Source: Paenibacillus caui (lineage in GTDB: Bacteria > Bacillota > Bacilli > Paenibacillales > Paenibacillaceae). Taken from it: a stretch of DNA of 64,000 nucleotides. How positions within the stretch are numbered: the stretch's first letter is position 1; every line of letters begins with the position of its first letter. Shown one piece after another: positions 50,891-59,578 of the stretch. The stretch covers positions 62,001 to 126,000 of the forward strand of contig NZ_JAIOGQ010000012.1 of NCBI RefSeq assembly GCF_019904135.1, read 5' to 3'. A program made the translations under genes and the position numbers. A model generated the notes under the pieces. The model was not told the DNA's origin, did no database searches, and saw only the letters and a program-made list of their open reading frames with translations.

Positions 50891-51793
50891 TTATTCGGTT
50901 CCGGTAAATTTGGTTTCGGGCATTCCCTTCAAATCGCCAAGGAACTGCTGCATGGCGGAATTGATGTACCGGCTGGATTTGTAAATAACGCCGACAGGAT
51001 GCGTCACTTCCAGCTCCGGAATCGGTACAATCTGCAGGGTGCCCAGCCGAAGCTCCCGGGTAATGGACTGCTTGGAAATAATGGCCGCACCGAGATTGAT
51101 TTCAACCATCCGCTTGACTTCTTCGCTGCTGGACAGCTCCATCACGACATGGGCTTCTATGTTGTGTTCCTTGAACACCTGCTCCGCAAACCGGCGGCCC
51201 ACCGTATCCGGAGACAGAAGAATAAGCGGAAGATCCCGCAGCATTTCGAGATTGGGGTTCTCCTCTTTAGCCAAAGGATGAAGCGGAGAAACAACGACTT
51301 CAAACGTATCATAGTACAATACGGAAGCGTGAATCTGCGGTGTGTGCTCGATCAGGTAGCCGATTCCGATATCGACAAGCCCTTGCTCCACATTCTGATA
51401 AATCTGGGAGGAGGGCATGGATTGGATGGTTGTTTTGATCAGCGGGAACTGATCCTGAAAATAGGAAAGAATCCGCGGCAGAATCTGTATGGCGATCGAA
51501 GTCGTTGTTCCCAGTACGATGTGTCCTTGGGGAGTCTGCTCCATATCGGACAGCTTCTGCTTGAGTTCTTCGACAATATCCAGTATTCGTTCTGCCTGCT
51601 CTAAAAATACCTGCCCGCGATCCGTAAGGGTGACCGGCTGGTTCCGATCGACAAGCACGGTTTTGAATTCATCCTCCAGGCTTTTAATTTGAGCTGAAAC
51701 AGCCGGTTGGGTCAGGTTCAACAGTTCACCGGCCTTGCGAAAGCTTTTCGTTTTGGAGATCGTAATCAAAGTTTCCAACTGGCTGATGTTCAT
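50891..51793 (-). CDS. LysR-family regulator, CysL-like
   Basis: 300-residue LysR regulator: MNISQLETLITISKTKSFRK, recognition part LTQPAVSAQIKSLEDEF. The effector domain includes TTTSIAIQILPRILSYFQDQ and YLIEHTPQIHASVLYYD. Similar proteins include CysL/YwfK-type regulators, but the target is not known. Ribosome site GCAAGGAGGG. The PHP gene follows in the same direction, so the two may share a transcript. Confidence 0.8.
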   Translation of the reverse strand: MNISQLETLITISKTKSFRKAGELLNLTQPAVSAQIKSLEDEFKTVLVDRNQPVTLTDRGQVFLEQAERILDIVEELKQKLSDMEQTPQGHIVLGTTTSIAIQILPRILSYFQDQFPLIKTTIQSMPSSQIYQNVEQGLVDIGIGYLIEHTPQIHASVLYYDTFEVVVSPLHPLAKEENPNLEMLRDLPLILLSPDTVGRRFAEQVFKEHNIEAHVVMELSSSEEVKRMVEINLGAAIISKQSITRELRLGTLQIVPIPELEVTHPVGVIYKSSRYINSAMQQFLGDLKGMPETKFTGTE

Positions 51794-52080
51794 TTTATCC
51801 CTCCTTGCAAGTCGCTATGAAGCTAAACAGAATGGTCCGAACCTGCGTCAGCATTTTCATTTATTATAGGGGATTAGTCCGGGGCGGGCAATGGTACAGA
51901 AAACGGAAGGTCGGTTGATTCGGAACGAATGTTGCATGGGGGGGACAAGCCAAGGGCTTTTGGCGTGTTTTGCCCGAATTTTAATGATTTATTTGTAGGG
52001 ATAAAGTATAATCAAAATAATCTATAACGGGACTTGGGATACAATTCGTTTAATTCCAAGTGAAAAGGGGCGCATTTTAC

Positions 52081-52533
52081 GTGAAAGCAGAAGTGATTAA
52101 TCCTTTTTTGGAATCTGCAAGGCTTGTACTGGAACAGGTCATTCAGGTTTCGCCTTCCACAGGAAGTCTTGGCGTAAAGGAAATTGCCCCGATTGAAAAT
52201 CATATTTGGATTCAGGTCGGGATGACAGGGGAGTTCAGCGGCAATGTAGTGTTTGGCCTTAAGGAACAGGTGGCGCTGCGAATCGTGTCCGTGATGATGG
52301 GCGGATTTATGCTGACGGAGCTGGATGAAATGGGACAAAGCGCGATATCCGAGCTGGGCAATATGATCAGCGGGAATGCAAGTACGATTTTGTCAAACCA
52401 GGGGTATTCGGTCGATATTACGCCGCCCAAGGTCATAAAGTCTGAATCGAACGAGCACCCCCGTAAGGTACTTTGTATTCCGTTGGTTATGGACGGTATC
52501 GGCGAACTGGATATCCAGGTCATGATCTCTTAA
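52081..52533 (+). CDS. cheX: chemotaxis protein CheX
   Basis: 150-residue single-domain protein with one CheC-type motif SAISELGNMISGNASTIL, whose Glu and Asn act in dephosphorylating CheY-P. One motif copy and the length fit CheX rather than CheC (two copies). In Paenibacillus it controls chemotaxis signal decay. The start is placed at GTG 52081, about 10 bp after AAAAGGGG; the earlier in-frame GTG at 52060 is less likely. No other chemotaxis genes are nearby. Confidence 0.85.
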   Translation: MKAEVINPFLESARLVLEQVIQVSPSTGSLGVKEIAPIENHIWIQVGMTGEFSGNVVFGLKEQVALRIVSVMMGGFMLTELDEMGQSAISELGNMISGNASTILSNQGYSVDITPPKVIKSESNEHPRKVLCIPLVMDGIGELDIQVMIS

Positions 52534-52622
52534 AATAGATTCTGCAAACAAGGCGGCGAAAGAGCGGGGGTTCTTGGACGGAAACGCTGCCGTTATAGCG
52601 GAAAGGATGCGGGAGAATGCTC

Positions 52623-52952
52623 ATGGATCAGGTGATTGTCATCACCGGAGCTTCCAGCGGAATCGGAGCCGAGATGGCTCGCCAGCTGTCAAGTCAAGGC
52701 GCTTATGTAGTGCTTGCGGCCAGATCCACGGACAAGCTGAAGCAGGTCGGAGCGGGTTTGCCCGGAAAATACGATATTGCTCAGCTGGATGTGTCCTCCG
52801 AATCATCGGTGGAAAGGACGGTAGTCAAAGTCATCCGAAGCAAGAAGACGGAAGTGGACCTTCCCTTTGTGGCAGCTTTGGGAACGAAGCTGTATCAGCT
52901 TTTTCCAAAACTCGCGGACAAGATCAGCGGCGGGCTGATTAATAATAAATAA
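52623..52952 (+). pseudogene. short-chain dehydrogenase with internal in-frame deletion
   Basis: 109-residue remnant. The first about 60 residues are a normal SDR start (VIVITGASSGIGAEMARQL, VLAARSTDKL). After DVSSESSVERTVVKVIRSKK the sequence continues as the C-terminal end of an SDR (EVDLPFVAALGTKLYQLFPKLADKI). About 130-150 residues with the catalytic Ser, Tyr and Lys are missing, yet the frame is kept. It cannot be an active reductase. A ribosome site (GCGGGAG) and a terminator (about 52973-53005) remain, so a short protein may still be made. Confidence 0.7.
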
Positions 52953-52972
52953 GAAGCAGATGAGACCCAGGT

Positions 52973-53005
52973 GGGCGCTCCCGGATATACCGGGGGGCCT
53001 TTTTC
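52973..53005 (+). terminator. terminator after the SDR remnant
   Basis: GC-rich hairpin GGGCGCTCCC... GGGGGGCC with a TTTTT tract. Pairing is imperfect. Confidence 0.6.
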
Positions 53006-53075
53006 ATTTGATTTGGAGTGACAGGGAATATCGAATATAATGGTAATAATGACTTTAGTAAAAAGGATGGAAACG

Positions 53076-54461
53076 ATGACAATTCACACATTTGCAGAAC
53101 TCGGGATAGAGCAAGGCTTGACGGACCGTCTTGCCGAACATGGAATCATCCAGCCGTCACCGGTACAAATCGGAACGATCCCGGCGGTGCTGGACGGACG
53201 GGACGTGCTGGCCCAATCCCAGACGGGAACAGGGAAGACGCTTGCCTATCTGCTGCCGGTTCTGCAGCGGATCGATCCGGCGCGCAAGGTGACGCAAGCG
53301 CTGGTGCTCGCTCCTACCCAGGAGCTGGCTATGCAGATTTTGCGCGAGAGCCAGCGCTATGCGGAAGGCACCGGCATTGAAGCCCAGGCGCTGATTGGCG
53401 GGGCGGCCATCGGACGCCAGGTGGAGCGTCTGAAGCGGCATCCGCAGCTCGTAATCGGAACGCCGGGACGGATCCGCGAGCTGCTGGCCATGCGGAAGCT
53501 GAAGCTTAACGAGGCGCGCACCCTGGTCATCGATGAGGTAGACCAGCTGTTTCAGCTTGGCGGCGCTGGAGATGTGGACCAGATCCTTCGCGGAGCGCTG
53601 CGCGACCGGCAGCTTGTGTTTCTGTCGGCGACAGTCAGCCCGGAAATCCGGGAGCTGGCCGGGCGGGAGATGAAAGATGCCGTCGAAATCGGCATTGATC
53701 CGGAGCAGCGGACTTCCGCTACGCTGGAGCACCTTTATTTTGTCTGTGAACAGCGGGACAAGATTGACATGCTGCGCCGGATTATCCGGACCTTGGACGT
53801 GCCCAAGGCGCTTGTGTTCGTCAATCATACGGAATCGATCGCCGAGGTCGAAGCCAAGATGAACTACGTCGGTCTTGAAGCCGGCGCGATTTACGGAGAT
53901 GCGGACAAAACAACCCGCAGCCTTGTGCTGCGCAGATTCCGGGAGGGGGAATACCGGGTTCTTGTGGCGAGCGATGTTGCTGCAAGAGGTCTTGATATTG
54001 AAAACTTAAGCCTGGTGATCAATCTCGATCCGCCGATTGACGGGGAGCATTACGTTCACAGGGCCGGGCGAACCGGGCGCATGGGGCGCAAGGGGATTGC
54101 GATTACGCTTGTGACGCCGAGGGAGACCTTCATTATCCGCAAATTTGCCGAAGAGCTCGGCGTAGATTTTGGACTGCGCGCTCTGGCGGGCGGCAAGGTA
54201 GTGACGCCAAGGCCGGACGACCGCCCGCGCAGAAGCGCTCACCCGAAGGCGTCCCGCAGTCAGGGAGCAGTTTCCCGGGAGCATGGAGCTCCGAAGACGG
54301 GAGCGGGAGCAGCTTCGGATTCGGGAGCATCCTTCCCGCATAAGCCCGTCAGAAATGTCAGGTCGGAAGCTCAGGCCGGTCAGCGGAAGCTTGACCGCCA
54401 CCGCGACCGGAAAAATAAAGGGGCGCCCAAGTGGCTGAAGAATAAGCCGCCCCGTCCATAA
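53076..54461 (+). CDS. DEAD-box-family RNA helicase
   Basis: 461-residue ATP-dependent RNA helicase. Q motif TFAELGIEQGLTDRL and IQPSPVQIGTIP; motif I AQSQTGTGKT; Ia PTQELA; TPGR; motif II reads DEVD (VIDEVDQLFQLG) instead of DEAD; III SAT; V RGLDIENL; VI HRAGRTGR. The C terminus from about residue 375 is a basic, Ser/Gly/Arg-rich disordered tail for RNA binding. Bacillus has four such helicases; this one cannot be named safely. ATG 53076 follows AAAAAGGATGG. Ribosome assembly or cold adaptation is typical for the family. Confidence 0.88.
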   Translation: MTIHTFAELGIEQGLTDRLAEHGIIQPSPVQIGTIPAVLDGRDVLAQSQTGTGKTLAYLLPVLQRIDPARKVTQALVLAPTQELAMQILRESQRYAEGTGIEAQALIGGAAIGRQVERLKRHPQLVIGTPGRIRELLAMRKLKLNEARTLVIDEVDQLFQLGGAGDVDQILRGALRDRQLVFLSATVSPEIRELAGREMKDAVEIGIDPEQRTSATLEHLYFVCEQRDKIDMLRRIIRTLDVPKALVFVNHTESIAEVEAKMNYVGLEAGAIYGDADKTTRSLVLRRFREGEYRVLVASDVAARGLDIENLSLVINLDPPIDGEHYVHRAGRTGRMGRKGIAITLVTPRETFIIRKFAEELGVDFGLRALAGGKVVTPRPDDRPRRSAHPKASRSQGAVSREHGAPKTGAGAASDSGASFPHKPVRNVRSEAQAGQRKLDRHRDRKNKGAPKWLKNKPPRP

Positions 54462-54510
54462 ACGGACCCTGGTCGTTCGATTCGGATAATAAATGGGAGG
54501 GAAATGTAAC

Positions 54511-55257
54511 TTGACTCCAATGCCAGTGCTTGAAATTGAGGATTTAAGCGGGGGCTATAACCTGAACCGCCCCGTGCTGCACGATATCGGCTTGAAGGTG
54601 ATGCCCGGCGAAATGGTTGGACTGATCGGTTTGAACGGAGCCGGGAAAAGTACGACGATGAAGCATATTCTGGGGCTAATGAATCCCCAGAAGGGCGAGA
54701 TCCGCGTTGACGGAACAACCCGGTCGCAAAATCTGGAACAGTATCAGGGCGCTCTGGCTTTCGTCCCGGAGTCGCCGCTTCTGTATGAGGAAATGACCGT
54801 GCGGGAGCATCTGGAATTTACCGCCCGCGCCTACGGGGTAGAACGAAACCGCTATGAAGAGCGTTCGGCCGAGCTTTCCCGGATGTTCCGCATGGAGGAC
54901 AAGATGGACAGCCTGTCCATCCATCTGTCCAAAGGAATGAAGCAGAAGGTCATGATCATGTGCGCTTTTGTGGCCCGGCCCAAGCTGTACATTATTGACG
55001 AGCCGTTTCTGGGTCTGGACCCGCTGGGCATCCGCTCCCTCCTCGACTTTCTGATGAAGCTCCGCAGCGAGGGAGCGTCGATTCTGCTCAGCTCGCACAT
55101 TTTGTCTACGATTGAGAACTACTGCGACCGGTTTGTCGTTCTGCACCGGGGGCGTATTATCAAGCAGGGAACGCTTGATGAAATTGCCGCGGCGGCCGGC
55201 ATGCCGGGACAACCGCTGGAACAAATATTCTATTCGCTTGTACAGGACGGGGAATGA
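54511..55257 (+). CDS. ecsA: EcsA-type ABC transporter ATPase
   Basis: 248-residue ATPase. Walker A GLNGAGKST, an unusual signature LSKGMKQKVM in place of LSGGQ, Walker B KLYIIDEPFLGLD, H-loop SSHIL. EcsAB in B. subtilis affects secretion, competence and the intramembrane protease RasP, and the Lys/Met signature is characteristic of EcsA. Starts at TTG 54511, nine bases after GGGAGGG, and overlaps ecsB by 4 bp (ATGA). Confidence 0.88.
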   Translation: MTPMPVLEIEDLSGGYNLNRPVLHDIGLKVMPGEMVGLIGLNGAGKSTTMKHILGLMNPQKGEIRVDGTTRSQNLEQYQGALAFVPESPLLYEEMTVREHLEFTARAYGVERNRYEERSAELSRMFRMEDKMDSLSIHLSKGMKQKVMIMCAFVARPKLYIIDEPFLGLDPLGIRSLLDFLMKLRSEGASILLSSHILSTIENYCDRFVVLHRGRIIKQGTLDEIAAAAGMPGQPLEQIFYSLVQDGE

Positions 55258-56486
55258 TCATGGATCTTAAGCAGCTTCGCAGCCGCCGAAGCGGCACGTT
55301 CTGGGGCGGGATTCTTCCTTACCTCGGTTATGTGCTGCAGAGCGGCGTAGCCTTCCTGTTCCTGTTCTGTCTCATTGCCTTTGCCGCGTGGTATACCGCC
55401 TTTATCCGGCATTTGCCCGAAGGGCTGCCCATTCGCTGGATTTCGCTTGCACTGCTTGCTCCTTTCGCCGCGGCTGGCGGCTTTCGTACATATCTTCAGC
55501 CGCCGGACACCGTTTTTCTGCTTCCGCAGGAGGCGAGGATGCGGCAGTACTTTGCACCCGCCTGGCGCGGTGCCATCATTCGAAAATATATGATTCAGGC
55601 CATTATTCTGCTAACTCTGTGGCCGCTGTATATGGCGGCCGAGCAAAGTCCCAAGCCGCTTGGCCTGACAGCTCTGCTGCTTGCCGCTTTATCGCTCCTC
55701 CTGAGCTGGGGAAGCTGGAGGGAGCTGACGCTTGTTTCGCGTCGGAGCGCCTACGGCTGCCTGCTGCTGCGCTGGGCCATAAGCTTCCTGGCGGTTGCCG
55801 CCTGGCTGTGGCATCCATCCGGCCGGGCGCTTCTGTTCATTGCAGTGCTGGCAGCGGCCTACGCGGCCGCTCTCCGGTTTCCGCCACGGTACGCCGTTCC
55901 GTGGGAAGTGCTGATTTCAGCCGAGAAGGCGCAGGCCGCCCGGGTGATGATGGTACTCGGCTGGTTTGTCGAGGTACCAGGCCGTGCGCAGCGAGTTCAT
56001 ACGAGACGCTGGCTTGCCCGTGCAGGGGAGCGAATCCCATGGGAGCCGCAGCAGGCTTACCGGTATCTGCTAACCAAAAGCTATGTCCGCAGCGACATGT
56101 TTATGATCATTCTGCGGGCGGGAGTTGTCGGCGCCCTTCTGGCCTGGCTCAGCGGAGGAAATATGCTGGGCAGCGCGGTTTATCTGTTTTTTGTATTTGT
56201 GATTGGCGTCCAGCTTTCCGAGCTTCGAAGGGTGCACAGCGAGTCGTTCTGGCTGAACGTGTACCCGCTTCCGCAAGGCAGCCGGAGAAGGAGCGCCGTC
56301 CGGCTTGTGTTCCGCATCCAGCTATGGGCGGCGGCGCTGATGTCGCTGGCCTTTATCCCTTCCTTGCTGGATGGACGGATAGCGGAGACGGCCCTTACGC
56401 TGGCCGGAGGGCTGGCCGTTACGGCGCTGCAGCGCGTATACGCGGGCCGGAAAGGAAAGGACGAGGAAGACGAGGACGAGGAATAA
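55254..56486 (+). CDS. ecsB: EcsB-type ABC transporter membrane subunit
   Basis: 410-residue membrane protein with about eight or nine transmembrane helices in two groups (residues 20-60, 105-200, 285-330, 350-390) and a cytosolic loop between. FLLPQEARMRQYFAPAWRGA and YRYLLTKSYVRSDMFMIILR are like EcsB. It pairs with EcsA. C terminus is very acidic (KGKDEEDEDEE). The ATG overlaps the ecsA stop, with ACGGGG upstream. Confidence 0.85.
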   Translation: MIMDLKQLRSRRSGTFWGGILPYLGYVLQSGVAFLFLFCLIAFAAWYTAFIRHLPEGLPIRWISLALLAPFAAAGGFRTYLQPPDTVFLLPQEARMRQYFAPAWRGAIIRKYMIQAIILLTLWPLYMAAEQSPKPLGLTALLLAALSLLLSWGSWRELTLVSRRSAYGCLLLRWAISFLAVAAWLWHPSGRALLFIAVLAAAYAAALRFPPRYAVPWEVLISAEKAQAARVMMVLGWFVEVPGRAQRVHTRRWLARAGERIPWEPQQAYRYLLTKSYVRSDMFMIILRAGVVGALLAWLSGGNMLGSAVYLFFVFVIGVQLSELRRVHSESFWLNVYPLPQGSRRRSAVRLVFRIQLWAAALMSLAFIPSLLDGRIAETALTLAGGLAVTALQRVYAGRKGKDEEDEDEE

Positions 56487-56631
56487 GCGACAGGAATACA
56501 GGCCGGTACATCGTTGCCCGGCCTGCAGTTCCTCATCCTCATCCTTCAGCTTTCCGATGCATTGGAAGGCGCAGGGTCAATCAGACTTAACAAATTTTGA
56601 ATAGCCTCAATGACAATAGTAGCTGAAGAAA

Positions 56632-57039
56632 TAAAAACGGATACAATATGATCGGCGTTCCCGGACAATAAAATGGTTGGTAGATTTTGTGACGTATATG
56701 CCGGAAAACTTGAAGCTCTCAGTCATCAAAGAGTATTCAGAAGCTATCCGTAAAAGCGGAACAGCAGAGTCTTTTCCAGTAAAGGCTATTAATTGGGGCT
56801 TGCATATGGGTAGAGAAAAAAGGGATGAGTTTTGGTTAGGAGGCGTCGAAATGGGCTTAAAGATGTTATTATTCCCGGTTAGAAGAGAGATTCCTCTAGT
56901 TATACTCTCATCTTTATTTGGTATTTTGACTGCTTGTTTAAATCTTTCCAGACCCATTTTATTGGGTATGATAATAGGTGAACTCACTAATGGAAACAGT
57001 AAAGGTAACTTAAGTATTCTCCAACAGGTGAGCAAGTAG
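56632..57039 (+). pseudogene. truncated ABC exporter, N-terminal part
   Basis: From ATG 56851, eight bases after AGGAGG, a 62-residue frame reads MGLKMLLFPVRREIPLVILS, then FGILTACLNLSRPILLGMII and stops after SILQQVSK. This is the beginning of the first transmembrane unit of an ABC exporter; the rest of the transporter is missing. The same frame is open back to about 56632 (WLVDFVTYMPENLKLSVIKE), with no recognised family. AT-rich and surrounded by debris. Probably a decayed bacteriocin- or peptide-export locus, but that is speculation. Confidence 0.6.
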
Positions 57040-57353
57040 AGTGCGCTTACACCGATAAAGGACTGTCATTTGTATGGCAAGAACCCTATTTTGATTGGAA
57101 AGAGAGGGTATTATTACAACATGTATAATTGTCCCGAAAGAAATCAAGCTACAAATAATGTATAGGGAGGAATGTAGGCCATTTTACTGAGTCCAAAAAA
57201 ATTTATGTCAAAATCACAAATAGCGATAATCCGTGCTCGCTTGATTTTTTAATATGGTCTATTCTCCGAATTTCTCACTATTTCAAAAATAGGCGGTAAT
57301 TTATCATGCGCGTACCGCGGATGCGTTGCCCTTCTCCCGGTATCTTTTATCAT
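57040..57353. other. AT-rich decayed sequence, no intact gene
   Basis: Directly after the exporter stub, another frame is open for about 40 codons (ECAYTDKGLSFVWQEPYFDW, ending near 57126) and looks coding, without a start. The remainder holds nothing recognisable. Confidence 0.4.
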
Positions 57354-57860
57354 CTAGATATTGGGGGATTTCAGGCAAGAAAAAAGCGAGAGAGTTACCC
57401 AGAAAAGCCGGGGTTTTCTGAATCTCATCTTAGCGAAATGACGTCGAACGTGAACCTTGATATTTTGTCCGCTGCGTCCAAATGCTTCACCTACCGCTTG
57501 AAACGTGCCATTGGCAGCCGCATAGAGCAATGCGATCCGGCCTGACTCCGTCATCTGCTGGCAGGGGAGCAGCCAGCTTAGTCGCTCCATGAACGTTCGA
57601 TGACAACTCTCGCACACAAACCGCCGATGAAGAAATGAATCTTAAATGGGAGTGATGTTATAGGAGCCAGAGATCACCATCTTCGGTAACGTGCTCATGG
57701 GTTAGCCGACAACCTTCCATTTGGACAGTGTCTGCCTTGATGAAGCAGCGATAATTCCCGGATACAGGCCGGCATCCGGATAACCGTAGGAGTTTCAAGT
57801 TGACTCAAGACGGCAAAAGACTCTGTTTTCGTCTCGTGCTCCGTGGTACAATGGATAAGC
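57354..57860 (-). pseudogene. ISL3-family-like transposase relic
   Basis: The best piece (57354-57617) reads CESCHRTFMERLSWLLPCQQ, then TESGRIALLYAAANG and FGRSGQNIKVHVRR. A zinc-ribbon-like CxxCxRxFxERL followed by a helical segment is the pattern of the N terminus of ISL3-type transposases. On the minus strand HRRFV precedes the Cys pair, and an upstream region with CPK/CPN (about 57680-57860) is broken by frameshifts and stops. The catalytic core is missing. No clear terminal inverted repeats were seen. Confidence 0.5.
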
Positions 57861-57986
57861 ATCCAAATCATCCCTTTCGTATGGGGAGTAGCAGTACTTA
57901 TTCCATACGACAGATGATTTGGATTTTCCTTTTATTGTCGATTTGTCGATCTATGTTCCCCAGACTTTGTTATTGAACCAAAAAAT

Positions 57987-58691
57987 TCAAATTTCACTTA
58001 TAAAACGGTCATCAATTTGTTTATAAATATCAAGCCCTATAACTCTTCCCGTTTCTTCAATTACATACAAATATATATTATTACTTACAGAACTAAAAAA
58101 ATTAATAGCTGGGGATTTCTTTAATTCATCATTAAGATACCAATTTGTAGGTATTAAAGATAAGACTTTATTAACGTTAAGAAATGTATTTTCAATGAAC
58201 TTCCAAACTTCCATAAAAGATGATTGCGAAAGCTTCTCTGATTTGTTTAATTTCACTTTATAAACAAGTAACTTTTTCCCCCGAGCTCCATTAGGCCGCC
58301 GTTCTTCACTACCATACAAATCATTTATGACAGGATCCAAAGAACCAATCTTATACAATTGACCTATCCCTAATCTGGCATGTTCAGTTAAATCTCTTAA
58401 AATAATACTGCTTGGTAACTCTTGTTCATTCAAAAAAACCCCTTCTATTGTAGTAAAAAAAGGAGCAAGTTCAACCAAACATTGATCATATATTTTTTTG
58501 TTCGGAATAGGTATTGCTGTCTCCATATTAGGATGTCCTAGAGCTATCGGCGCTATAAAAAAACATGCAGTATCAGAAAACGCATTAACATTTTCTAATA
58601 TTGATTGAATCGGCTTTATTCTGAAGTGTGTAATCAAGGGATCTGATATTTCAATCATCTGTGGGTCTTTTTCAAGCCATTCAAAATTCAT
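57987..58691 (-). CDS. uncharacterised AT-rich orphan protein
   Basis: 234-residue soluble protein starting at ATG 58691, behind GGAGGAGT with good spacing. Hydrophilic with scattered aromatic residues; pieces such as SLDPVINDLYGSEERRPNGA and IEETGRVIGLDIYKQIDDRF show no family I know. The last part looks like a small beta-sheet domain. Base composition is AT-rich. Lies 93 bp after the secreted-protein gene on the same strand, with a hairpin between them. Confidence 0.6.
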   Translation of the reverse strand: MNFEWLEKDPQMIEISDPLITHFRIKPIQSILENVNAFSDTACFFIAPIALGHPNMETAIPIPNKKIYDQCLVELAPFFTTIEGVFLNEQELPSSIILRDLTEHARLGIGQLYKIGSLDPVINDLYGSEERRPNGARGKKLLVYKVKLNKSEKLSQSSFMEVWKFIENTFLNVNKVLSLIPTNWYLNDELKKSPAINFFSSVSNNIYLYVIEETGRVIGLDIYKQIDDRFISEI

Positions 58692-58733
58692 TATAATAAT
58701 ACTCCTCCTATTTTTACTAAATATACACAAAAT

Positions 58734-58766
58734 CCTTGCCTATACCACAATAGGTAAACGGCAAGG
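58734..58766 (-). terminator. hairpin between two orphan genes
   Basis: Stem CCTTGCC / GGCAAGG (58734-58740, 58760-58766) with inner pairing TACC / GGTA and a weak T tract on the minus strand. Could be a partial terminator or attenuator that gives the upstream gene more transcript. Confidence 0.55.
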
Positions 58767-58784
58767 ATAAATGTTAATTCAACA

Positions 58785-59318
58785 TTATACTACAATACCT
58801 CCAATAGTGACAGTGTTAGAGTAAGGCGAAGAAGTAATTAGTTCTAATTGATTATATCTTCCTTCCATTGTTCCATAAATCATTACTCTATAATCTCCTG
58901 GTGATGTAACATTCTGGAAATTGAATTGTCCTTTTGGAGTTTTTGTTGATGGGTTGAAGTAAAGATCTCTTGGTCCCTTAGTATCTACCGTTACCCACAT
59001 ATAGTCTTCCGGATCCCACCGTTGAAGTTCAGCAATTAGCTCTGCACTATATATATAATCATTGGAGGTTACACTCCAATTAGCTTCAACAATTGTCCCC
59101 TCAAGAACCTGGGCCTGTACTGTCATTACTCCCCATTGTGGTGGCGTAATCGCTAAATCACTAATACTAGAGTTGCTTTTTATACTCGAATTACCATCAG
59201 AAAAATACCCTGTGTGTGTAGAATTTTCACTAATTGACGTAGAATCATCTGCAAAAGCAGACATAGGTAACAAAAGAAGAAGTGCTGCTATCATTGTAAC
59301 TATGAATTTTTTTATCAT
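58785..59318 (-). CDS. secreted Ser/Thr/Asn-rich protein, unknown
   Basis: 177 residues. Signal peptide MIKKFIVTMIAALLLLLPMS with cleavage probably after SAFA. Then a Ser/Asn-rich stretch (STSISENSTHTGYFSDGNSS), a beta-rich body (AQVLEGTIVEANWSVTSND, MWVTVDTKGPRDLYF, GDYRVMIYGTMEGRYN) resembling an immunoglobulin-like sandwich, and an end IGGIVV. No anchor, so released or loosely wall-bound. ATG 59318 follows GTGGAGG. AT-rich. Family not recognised. Confidence 0.7.
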   Translation of the reverse strand: MIKKFIVTMIAALLLLLPMSAFADDSTSISENSTHTGYFSDGNSSIKSNSSISDLAITPPQWGVMTVQAQVLEGTIVEANWSVTSNDYIYSAELIAELQRWDPEDYMWVTVDTKGPRDLYFNPSTKTPKGQFNFQNVTSPGDYRVMIYGTMEGRYNQLELITSSPYSNTVTIGGIVV

Positions 59319-59532
59319 TAGATTTGCCTCCACTCAAAGAAAAGATATTAGTAAGAATAGAGCAACGGCCGTTGTCTTTATACCATAATAAGACAATTAA
59401 TGGAATATGTATACAATTTATTTCATCATATTGGAAAATAAACTCAAATAATTAACCTTTTTATTCATAATATTACATAGTATATAAAGTTTTTTTGTGT
59501 AAACTCCAAGAATATGGCGATCTATACGATCG

Positions 59533-59563
59533 CAAAAAAAAGCCCACAACGAATGTGTAGGCT
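59533..59563 (-). terminator. minus-strand terminator of a decayed gene
   Basis: Arms AGCCCACA (59541-59548) and TGTGTAGGCT (59554-59563) with one mismatch, T tract on the minus strand (A run 59534-59540). Confidence 0.65.
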
Positions 59564-59578
59564 TACTATTATGGTTTT

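Noticed and set aside
52574..52942. A 122-codon frame over the SDR remnant
   Set aside because: The overlapping frame contains a recognisable SDR start (TGASSGIG), so this one is a shadow.
53677..53862. Short frames within the helicase gene
   Set aside because: All helicase motifs lie in the main frame.
55388..56590. A 400-codon open frame in a second frame over ecsB
   Set aside because: Composition is rich in Arg, Gly and Cys with no family pattern; the EcsB frame has coupling to ecsA and clear transmembrane helices.
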